A stretch of DNA of 64,000 nucleotides from the NCBI GenBank assembly GCA_021927905.1, contig BLLK01000075.1:372001-436000 (forward strand), given 5' to 3'. The DNA is from Chaetoceros tenuissimus. Taxonomy: Eukaryota > Bacillariophyta > Thalassiosirophyceae > Chaetocerotales > Chaetocerotaceae. The notes beneath the pieces were generated by a model. That model ran no database searches, was not told where the DNA came from, and saw only the letters and a program-made list of their open reading frames with translations. Below, piece after piece: positions 54,501-64,000 of this stretch (its first letter is position 1; every line of letters begins with the position of its first letter). The position numbers and the translations under genes were made by a program.

Positions 54501-57500
54501 GCATGAGCGGAAGTAGCCAATCCATGGAGTACATCCACTGCCTTCTCCAGCGTTGCGCAATTTTGAAGTTCATGTACTTCGTGACGAAGAAGCGCATCTC
54601 CTTTTCCAATACTCGGCCAAATATGTATCCTTCTTTCCTCAACGGAATTTGCTTCACATTCCTCTGATAATAGACACAATGGTAAGCACCCAACTTGAGG
54701 GAGATACCTTGACATTCTCTTAATTGGAATGCGCGAAATATTTAATAGCTTTGAAGGACAAAATCCATTCAAGTTGTTAGATTTGGAGCTTAGATGAAGT
54801 TCCCAGTCTATAGCATCTTTTAAGTATGCATTCGGTTCTCCATTTGGAATTGATGAGATAAATTGATCATCGTCATGTTCAGGTAAATTTGTCCTCATAC
54901 TCTTTGTGAAGTGATGGGAAGGTTCCCTTGCCAAAATCATACGAGCAGTATATTCATGTTTCCATTTAGCAACGTTTTGTGACCAAACTATTTCCGAAAT
55001 ACAGTCTGCAAAATCATGATATTCTTTGTTGTTGACAGAAGAGCTACTCTCTACCGGGGTGAAGTCGTGCTGTGTGAACGAAGAGCATAATTGAAGAACA
55101 TGCTTCTCCTCATCAGATATATTGGGATGTGTGGCCTCTAAAAGCAAAGCTTCGCTTTGGTCTTCGGCTAAGGGCTTCTCAGTTTTAGATGGAGTGGTGT
55201 AGTTTGTACCAATTTCAGAATTCTCTGTCTGAATTTCTCTTTCATCAACAGTTTCCATAGAGGATACAGCAATTCTTGTACGAGAAGGAGACCAAGTAGA
55301 AGTAGGCGACTTAATAGAATTGAGGACCGGACTGAAAATATCTTGCTCAATGATCTTTTTATCAGGAGTATCGAATGCACTAAAGGCGTCAGTATCATTT
55401 CCGGCTGTACTATTAACAATTTGCTTTGAAGGACAAGAAGAACTTGGAGAAAACATCTGTAAATTCTCTTCAGAAACCGACCTTGCTTTTTTCTTCAAAT
55501 GCATGGGAAGAAGAGATTTTTTGGGTGAATCAATAGAATAAAGACAAGGTGAAGAAGTCACCATCGGCGAAGAAGGTGCCTCATCATGTAGATGATTATT
55601 GGAGCTGTCGCAGATATCATTTGAAGAATGGCTCAAATCACGTTCACGATTCATAAAAGAAACATTTCTAGCATCGAAAGAATCGTGTCTATAAAATGAA
55701 GACAATCTCTTTCCCCGATCATCAAGAGATAAATTTGTGGACTTTGAGTCTTTCAAAACAGCTTGAAGAACTTTCTCAACATCGTTCATGCTATAAAGAA
55801 TGGAATCAGAATGAATGCAAGAATCATTTGGTAGTGAATGGAGTAATTGTTTCCTCCTGACAGCAAACAAAATAGGATCAACTAAAAAAAAGATAAGAGG
55901 ACTAGAAACATGAAAAAAAATAAAAAAAATGAAACACATACCAAATGAAACTTCGGACATCTTCGAACAGTCCATTACAGAAGAACAAACTTCGGAATCA
56001 AAACAACTCGACTCCTTTGCTTGACTTTGAGCTTGCTTTGCGGCTTTCTTCTGAGCTGCAAGAGCTGCCGCTGCTGCAATTCCACCTCCTGCCAAAGGAT
56101 TGAAAGATGGTCTACTATCTGTATCTTCGGTACTGTCTTCACTTGACTCCTTTGCTTGACTTTGAGCTTGCTTTGCGGCTTTCTTCTGAGCTGCAAGAGC
56201 TGCCGCTGCTGCAATTCCACCTCCTGCCAAAGGATTGAAAGATGGTCTACTATCTGTATCTTCGGTACTGTCTTCACTTGACTCCTTTGCTTGACTTTGA
56301 GCTTGCTTTGCGGCTTTCTTCTGAGCTGCAAGAGCTGCCGCTGCTGCAATTCCACCTCCTGCCAAAGGATTGAAAGATGGTCTACTATCTGTATCTTCGG
56401 TACTGTCTTCACTTGACTCCTTTGCTTGACTTTGAGCTTGCTTTGCGGCTTTCTTCTGAGCTGCAAGAGCTGCCGCTGCTGCAATTCCACCTCCTGCCAA
56501 AGGATTGAAAGATGGTCTACTATCTGTATCTTCGGTACTGTCTTCACTTGACTCCTTTGCTTGACTTTGGGCTTGCTTTGCGGCTTTCTTCTGAGCTGCA
56601 AGAGCTGCCGCTGCTGCAATTCCACCTCCTGCCAAAGGATTGAAAGATGGTCTACTATCTGTATCTTCGGTACTGTCTTCACTTGACTCCTTTGCTTGAC
56701 TTTGAGCTTGCTTTGCGGCTTTCTTCTGAGCTGCAAGAGCTGCCGCTGCTGCAATTCCACCTCCTGCCAAAGGATTGAAAGATGGTCTACTATCTGTATC
56801 TTCGGTACTGTCTTCACTTGACTCCTTTGCTTGACTTTGAGCTTGCTTTGCGGCTTTCTTCTGAGCTGCAAGAGCTGCCGCTGCTGCAATTCCACCTCCT
56901 GCCAAAGGATTGAAAGATGGTCTACTATCTGTATCTTCGGTACTGTCTTCACTCGACTCCTTTGCTTGACTTTGAGCTTGCTTTGCGGCTTTCTTCTGAG
57001 CTGCAAGAGCTGCCGCTGCTGCAATTCCACCTCCTGCCAAAGGATTGAAAGATGGTCTACTATCTGTATCTTCGGTACTGTCTTCACTTGACTCCTTTGC
57101 TTGACTTTGAGCTTGCTTTGCGGCTTTCTTCTGAGCTGCAAGAGCTGCCGCTGCTGCAATTCCACCTCCTGCCAAAGGATTGAAAGATGGTCTACTATCT
57201 GTATCTTCGGTACTGTCTTCACTTGACTCCTTTGCTTGACTTTGAGCTTGCTTTGCGGCTTTCTTCTGAGCTGCAAGAGCTGCCGCTGCTGCAATTCCAC
57301 CTCCTGCCAAAGGATTGAAAGATGGTCTACTATCTGTATCTTCGGTACTGTCTTCACTCGACTCCTTTGCTTGACTTTGAGCTTGCTTTGCGGCTTTCTT
57401 CTGAGCTGCAAGAGCTGCCGCTGCTGCAATTCCACCTCCTGCCAAAGGATTGAAAGATGGTCTACTATCTGTATCTTCGGTACTGTCTTCACTTGACTCC

Positions 57501-60500
57501 TTTGCTTGACTTTGGGCTTGCTTTGCGGCTTTCTTCTGAGCTGCAAGAGCTGCCGCTGCTGCAATTCCACCTCCTGCCAAAGGATTGAAAGATGGTCTAC
57601 TATCTGTATCTTCGGTACTGTCTTCACTTGACTCCTTTGCTTGACTTTGAGCTTGCTTTGCGGCTTTCTTCTGAGCTGCAAGAGCTGCCGCTGCTGCAAT
57701 TCCACCTCCTGCCAAAGGATTGAAAGATGGTCTACTATTAGCTTCTTTGTTAGCTTTGGCATAGTCAGCATCCGAAGGTTCGACTACTTTAACATCATTT
57801 GTAACCTTCACTACATCTTTCTTTGTCATTTTTGTGTCCATAGATAGCTCTGGAACTAGTTTTTCTTGGAGTTCTTTTGCATCATCTGCTGGAATTGTGA
57901 TATTTGGTTCATACTCTTTTTGATCAAATTCTTTTGCACTTGTTGCAGTATCTTCCGTAACAACTGCATCATCAGTTAATCCTGTGTCAAAACCTTGTTC
58001 GGCTACTTTACTCCTTGGAGCTGGCTCTTTTTCAATTGCTGCAGCATCTTTGTTAGTGTCAGCTTCAAATGCTGTTTCCTCTGGCTGTATTACTGCTAGT
58101 CCATAAGATACTGGAACTTCGTCACCTACTAAAGCATCATTGCTTATCTCTGCAACATGCACGTCTTTACTTGACTCGGTCGCTTGAAGTTGCTCTTCTT
58201 CGTTGTCGCAAGTCTCAGCTCTAAGCGCTCCTTTGCTTGAATCAGTTGCCGGCTCTTCTTCAACAGCTTCTGCATCGAAATTTGATTCATCAACTGGTTC
58301 TCCTTTCGCTGGTTGATATTTTTCTATCTTATCAGTTACTGGCATATCCTCATCTGCTACTTCATCGGCACTAGTCTCAGCAACAGGTTTCTCAGCCACT
58401 GGTTGATTTTCTTCTATCGTGTCTGATGCTGGCTTTACTTCAACTATTGCTTCATCAGCACTAGTCTCAGCAACAGATTCCTCTGTCACTGGTTGATGTG
58501 CCTCTATCGTGTCTGATGCTGGCTTTTCTTCAACTACTGGTGCATCCTCGCTAGACTCAACAAGAGATTCTACTGTAACTTGTTGTTCCGCCTCTGCCGT
58601 ATCTGATGTTGGCACTTCTGCATCTTTGCCAGTCTCAGTAGAAAGTGTCTTCCCATTTGATTCACTCACTGAAGCTGGCTCTTCTATCTCCAATTCTACA
58701 ACTTTATTTGATTCATGATCAGATTCATCTTCAACTTGTTGTTCTGTTTCTATCAGATCGCTCACGGGCTTTTCGTCAACCGCTGCTGCATCCTCACTAC
58801 ACTCAACAAGAGGTTCTTCTTCCATTTGTTGCTCTCTTGCGATCGTGTCAGATGTTGGTTCTTCTTCAACTTCCACTGCATCAGCATTAGTCGCAACAAG
58901 CGATTCTTCTGCAACTGGTTGTTCTGCCTCTATCGTATCACATGCTGCCACTTCGTCAACTACTGCTGCATCCTCACTAGACTCAGCCATAAACGCTTCT
59001 TTGGTTGAATCAATTGTTGGCTCTACTTCAACTGCTTCTACATCGATATTTGATTCATCAACAGGTTCTTCTTCCATTTGCTGTTCTCCTTCTATCGTAT
59101 CAGATGTTGGCTCTTCGTCAAGTACTGTTACATCCTCAATAGACTCAACAAGATATTCTTCTATCACTGGCGGTTGCTCCTCTTCTATCGTATCTGATGC
59201 AAGCTCTTCTTCAATCGCTGGTGCATCGACGCCAGTCTCAGCAGGGGATTCCTTTGCAACTGCTTGATCTTCGTCTAGCGTATCAGATAATGGCGCATCG
59301 GAACTAGACTCAGCAACCAGTTCTTCTGCAACTGATGTTTTTGTTACTGTCGTATCAGGTGCTGAAACTTCTTCAACTACTGTTGCATCCTCACTAGACT
59401 CTTTAACAGGTTCTTCTATCACAGGCTCTTCTTCAACAGCTAGTGCATCCTCACTAGACTCAGCAATAGCTTCTCCTGCAATTGGTTGTCCTGTTACTGT
59501 CGTATCAGTTACTGGCTCTTCTTCAACCGCTGCTGCGTCCTCATCAGACTCAGCAATAGCTTTTCCTGCAATTGGTTGTTCTATTTCTGTCATATCTGAT
59601 GGTGGCTCTTCTTCAACTACTGCAACTGGTGCTGTATCGACAGTAGTCTCAACAAGAGGTTCTTCTATCATTGGTGGTTGATCTACTTCTATCGTATCTG
59701 ATGCTGGCTCTTCTTCAACTACTGGTGCATCCTCGCTAGTCTCCACTAGAATTTTTTCTACCACTGGTTGATCTTCTTCTATCGTTTCAGATGCTGACAC
59801 TTCATCAATTGATACAGCATCCTCATTAGTTTCTGCGACAGGATCATTTGGCATTTGTGGTTCTCCTGTCGTATCAGATACTGATACCTCGTCAAAAGCT
59901 ACTGCATCAGCATTAGTCGCAACAAGCGATTCTTCTGCAACTGGTTGTTCTGCCTCTATCGTATCACATGCTGCCACTTCGTCAACTACTGCTGCATCCT
60001 CACTAGACTCAGCTATAAGCGCTTCTTTGATTGAATCAGTTGCCGGCTCTTCGTCAACTGCTTCTACATCGATATTTGATTCATCAACAGGTTCTTCTTC
60101 CATTTGCTGTTCTCCTTCTATCGTATCAGATGTTGGCTCTTCTTCAACTTCCACTGCATCGGCACTAGTCACAATAAGAGGTTCTTCTACCAATGATTGT
60201 GCTGCCTCTACTGCTGCATCGGAACTAGACTCAGCTATAAGCGCCACTTTGGTTGAATCAGTTGCTGGCTCTTCTTCAACAGATTCCACATCGATATTTG
60301 ATTCATCAATAGGAGGTTCTTCTATCACTGGTGGTTGATCTGCCTCTATCGTGTCTGATGGTGGCTCTTCTTCAACTCTTGATATATCCTTATAAGACTC
60401 GAGAGGAGGTTCTTCTGCCACTTGTTGCTTTCCTTCTACCGTATCAGGTACTGACACTTCTTTAACTGCTACTGCATAGTCACTAGACTGAACAAGAGGA

Positions 60501-63500
60501 TCTTCTGCCACTGGTTGTTCTGCCTCTATCGTATCTGCTTGTGACACATCGTCAACTACTTTTACATCAGCATTAGACATAACAAGAGGTTCTTCTCCCA
60601 ATGGTTTTTCTGCCTCTATTGCATCTGATGCTGGCACATCGTCGATAGCTGCTACATCCTCAAAAGACTCAACAACAGGTTGTTCTGCCACTTTTTCTTC
60701 TGCCTCTGTCGTATCAGATACTGGTTCTTCTTTACTTGTTGCTGCATCTTCAGAAGACTCAGAAAAAGGTTCTTCTGCCACTGGTTGTTCTGCCTCTGTC
60801 GCATCAGATTCTGGCTCTTCTTCAGCTACTACTGCATTTGCACTAGCCGCAACAAGATGTTCTTCTGCCATTTGTTGTTCTGCATGTATCGTATCAGATG
60901 CTGGCTCTTCTTCACCTGCTACTCCATCGACACCAGACTTAGCAACAATAGTTTCTTCTACCACTGGTTGATCTCCTTCTGTCTTATCTGATGCTAGCAC
61001 TTCGTTAATAGCTGCTGCATTCTCTGAAGACTCAATAAGAGGATCTTCTTCCACTGGTTGTTCTTCCTCTGTCATATCTGATGCTGACACTTCTTCAACT
61101 GCTACTTCATCGGCACTAGTCGCAACAAGAGGATCTTCTGTCACTAGTTGATCTTTTTCTATCGTAATACTCACTGCCTCTTCTTCAACTGCTACTGCAT
61201 CCTCACTAGCCGCAACAAGAGGTTCTTCTGCCAATGCTTTTTCTCCTTCTGTGGTTTCAGATGCTGACACTTCGTAAATATGTTCTGCATCCTCACTAGC
61301 CGCAACAAGAGGTTCTTCTGTCACTGGTGGTTCTGCCTCTATCGAATCAGATGCTGCCACTTCGTCAATATGTTCTGCATCCTCACTAGCCGCAACAAGA
61401 GGTTCTTCTGTCACTGGTGGTTCTGCCTCTATCGAATCAGATGCTGCCAATTCGTCAATATGTTCTGCATCCTCACTACACTCAACAAGAGGTTCTTCTG
61501 TCACTGCTTGTTCCACATCTGTTGTTTCTGATGGTGGCTCGTCTCCATTATGTTCTGCATCCTCACTAGTCTCAACAAAAGATTCTGATGCCACTGGTTG
61601 TTCCACATCTGTTGTTTCTGATGGTGGCTCGTCTCCATTATGTTCTGCATCCTCACTAGTCTCAAAAAGAGGTTCTTCTGCAACTGGTTGTTCTGCCTGT
61701 ATCGTATCCGATTCAGGAAATTCGTTAATAGCTACTGCATCCTCACTAGACTCAATTATAAGCGCTTCTTTGATTGAATCAGTTGCTGGCTCTTCGTCAA
61801 CTGCTCCTACATCGATATTTGATATATCAACAGGAGGTTCTTCTACCAATGATTGTTCTGCTTCTATCGTATCTGATGCAAGCACTTCTTCAACTACTGC
61901 TGCATCCTCATTAGACATAGCAACATGTTCTTCTTCAATTTGTTGTTCTCCTTCTATCCTAACAGATGGTGGCTCTTCTTCAACTACTGTTACATCCTCA
62001 ATAGACTCAACAGGAGGTTCTTCTATCACTGGTGGTTGATCTGCCTCTATCGTGTCTGATGCTGACACTTCTTCAATTGCTGGTGCATCCTCGCTAGTTT
62101 CCGCTACAAATTTTTCTTCTTTTGGTTGATCTTCTTCTATCGTATCAGAGGTTGGCTCTTCTTCAACCACTGCTGCATCGTCACTTGTCTCAATTACAGG
62201 AGCTACTTCGGTTGACTCAGTTGCTGGATCTTCTTGAAATGCTTCTGTCTCATCATTTGATTCACCAAAACTTTCTTCTGATACAGGCACTTCTTCGACT
62301 GCTACTGCGGCTGCATCGTCGCCAGTCTCCAAAACAGGTTCATCTTCCTTCGATCGTTCTTCTTCTATCGCATCAGGTATCGGCTCTTTTTCAACTGCTG
62401 CTGTATTGTCACTAATCTCTGCGGCAGCTTGAGCTTGCATTGGTCTTTCTGCTTCTTCTGCATCAGGTGTTGGCACTTCTTCAACTGCTGCTGCTTCATC
62501 TTTGATAGTCGTTGCAACAGTTTTTTCTTCCAACAATTGTTCTGTTTCTGTTGTATCAGACGCTGATTCTTCTTCAATTGCTGCTACATCGTCGTTAGAC
62601 TTTACTACAAATGCTTCTTGCATTTGTTTTTCTTCTACTACCACCGCAGCTTCGGGTTTTTGATTTTCACTGATTGACTGTGCTGTACCTACATCGGATT
62701 CAACCATCAATTGCTTCGATGTTTCATTCTCTTCATACTCTGGTATAGCTTCATCTTCCTCTCTCACTACATCTATAGCCTCTTCCATATAATCCTTTAC
62801 TCTATTTATCGTCATAAAGCTATCGTCCATACTTATATCTGGTAACTGTTGCCGCGACCTCATGGGAAATTTTTCCTCACTTTCCAATTGATTATCTATA
62901 CTTGTATCAGGACTTAAGTCGTCCTTTTTCGATTGGCTAGTAGTAACTATATTAATAAGAGATTCCGAGTCTCCTTTATCATCACGAGCAATAGATAGAT
63001 CTCGCAGACTATCATCCAATGATACATCTGCTTCCTTCAAACTTTGATTAGCAGTATCAAGGGTACTATTCAAACTAATATCCGGTAGAGGCAAACGTTT
63101 GGGTACAGCAAGAGGAGTTTTGACCTCATCACTTAAATCATCACGACTATAAACAGACTCAGAGCCTGTAACCACCACTTGATTTATAGTACTCTCATCA
63201 AAATCAAGTCGCGCTCCATCCTTTGCACTATCCGAATCGGACTCTTCCTCTACAATACTCCATTCCGATAACTGCTGCTGGAGCTTCTCACTAGGTGTAT
63301 GTTCCTGATCGATATCTTCCGCTACATGTTTGGTAATATTAGCTTTCAAAGGAGTGATATCATTATAAATATCATCAGCATCCTCATCCTCCTCATCCGA
63401 TCTCAAAATCGAGTCTGCATGATTTAAAATATCATCATCAAAATCCTGACTGTGAGAAGAATCCTGACTCAAATTATATATTTCGTCAATATTCATATCA

Positions 63501-64000
63501 TCATGATCACCGGTATCAAGTGATAAATCATATACTTGTTTCTTAGCCTCTACTTCTTCTTGTGAATGCTCCGACGTTTCGGGAATGTCACTTACATCTC
63601 GATCAAATTTCGAGATTCTACGTGGTCGTTCACCAAAGTCAACCAATAATGAATCTTTTTTAGCAGAAAAACTGGATGCCTCGGACAATTCATCAAAGGA
63701 AGTTTCATATCCTTCTTCATCTGATGTGTCACTTACATTTGTAATACTTTTTTTACGTCTTGATGGTGCTGCTAGGGCAAAAGCCTCTGACGACTCATCC
63801 TCCGATGCTGGTATAAGAGGCTCTTTTTCTTTGATAATATCTTGTACTTGAATAGATTTTGAAGGAGATGGAGGACCTTCAAGTGATGCCAAAGATTCCA
63901 AGGAGTGTCCACTTTCTTTTTCAATATTGGGACTGACTGCTTCTTGAATGAGACCATTGGGATGAATTTCAAAACTTGGTTCCTTGTTCAAAGGTGAAGA
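51530..64000 (-). CDS. giant repeat protein with RelA/SpoT-like and TPR-like regions (5' end outside window)
   Basis: Partial at the right edge. Exons: 64000-55942, 55881-54109, 54042-53000 and 52936-51530, with GT-AG introns of 60, 66 and 63 nt; 4,093 residues in the window. Order: an acidic leader; about 1,400 residues of loosely repeated EEP..SEDA..VEEEP.SDTIEAEQP; 13 copies of a 45-residue repeat (SRPSFNPLAGGGIAAAAA then a basic helix); a Ser-rich region; a helical region; a RelA/SpoT-like fold (about 54400-53960: KYGGDILQVKDVLMAQLIF, LPTGYRHVLVNLELP, then across an intron EIQLNLKSLYDVEKENG); four more copies of the repeat; and a TPR-like C-terminus (SSLAAFYCECNDLDSASKTL and others). The catalytic residues of a (p)ppGpp enzyme were not verified. 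The role may be scaffolding; the function is unknown. Confidence 0.7.
53097..53613 (-). repeat. intragenic tandem repeat, 4 x 135 bp
   Basis: Four near-identical 135-bp units encode RPSFNPLAGGGIAAAAALA followed by a basic segment and KQAEAEGKESSEDTAEATDS. The unit core is the same as in the 13-copy array at 56005-57739, but the tails differ (AEAEGK here, QSQAK there). Confidence 0.95.
56005..57739 (-). repeat. intragenic tandem repeat, 13 x 135 bp
   Basis: Thirteen 135-bp units, nearly identical at DNA level, encode 45 residues each. A few silent-type differences (for example TTGACTTTGA/TTGACTTTGG and CACTTGA/CACTCGA) are shared by some units, a trace of multi-unit duplication. 135 is a multiple of three, so other frames stay open too and give long spurious ORFs. 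Confidence 0.97.
57880..62640 (-). repeat. degenerate acidic repeat region of giant protein
   Basis: About 4.8 kb of loosely repeated units of 90-120 bp coding for EEPLVESSEDA..VEE.PASDTIEAEQPV-type segments. Some neighbours are nearly identical, for example about 61290-61380 and 61381-61470, and 61501-61590 and 61591-61680. Others have diverged strongly, which indicates continual duplication and turnover. Confidence 0.88.

Noticed and set aside
55975-57771. 598-codon frame overlapping the 13-copy array
   Set aside because: It is a frame-shifted reading of the 135-bp repeat; the period being a multiple of three keeps it open by chance.

Overview
The window reads as nuclear DNA of a diatom, most likely a Chaetoceros-type centric. 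The evidence is: AT-rich intergenic DNA; short (60-100 nt) GT-AG introns; two plastid-targeted products with diatom-style signal peptides followed by Phe; two heat-shock-factor-type regulators; a diatom DUF6824-like protein; helicase-associated-domain repeats; three members of a BspA-like leucine-rich-repeat family; two Copia retrotransposons; and a fossil Rep gene resembling those of ssDNA viruses that infect Chaetoceros. The species is inferred.

Layout. 0-4.7 kb: a sulfotransferase-like gene run into a damaged HtrL/YibB-like gene, then an intact HtrL/YibB-like paralogue. 4.8-13.3 kb: a Use1-type SNARE with a lumenal ankyrin tail, an HSF, a plastid DUF1517 gene with duplicated fragments on both sides (one inverted), and a PIP kinase. 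14-18 kb: two membrane-anchored SET paralogues and a TMEM184/Ost-alpha protein. 18.6-23.5 kb: an LRR gene, the Rep fossil, a DUF6824 gene and a helicase-associated-domain gene. 24-28.5 kb: nine exons that splice in one frame into a ferric-reductase/NOX-like oxidoreductase fused to a CaMK-type kinase, carrying two introns of identical sequence. 28.7-35.3 kb: a PARP-finger/HRDC protein, a second HSF, an alpha/beta hydrolase and a plastid ferredoxin. 35.3-51.5 kb: accessory DNA with a dispersed hairpin repeat, two LRR genes and two young Copia elements. 51.5-64 kb: the C-terminal 4,093 residues of a giant protein that runs off the right edge; it has a long acidic region, 13 then 4 copies of a 45-residue repeat on either side of a RelA/SpoT-like domain, and a TPR-like tail.

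Genes are single eukaryotic units on both strands, with no operons. The strongest signals are the identical introns inside the reductase-kinase fusion, the 45-residue arrays of the giant protein, the SNARE-ankyrin fusion, the inverted duplication of the DUF1517 3' end and the ssDNA-virus Rep fossil. Exon boundaries come from reading splice sites and phase by eye, not from transcripts. No tRNA, rRNA or CRISPR was recognised.
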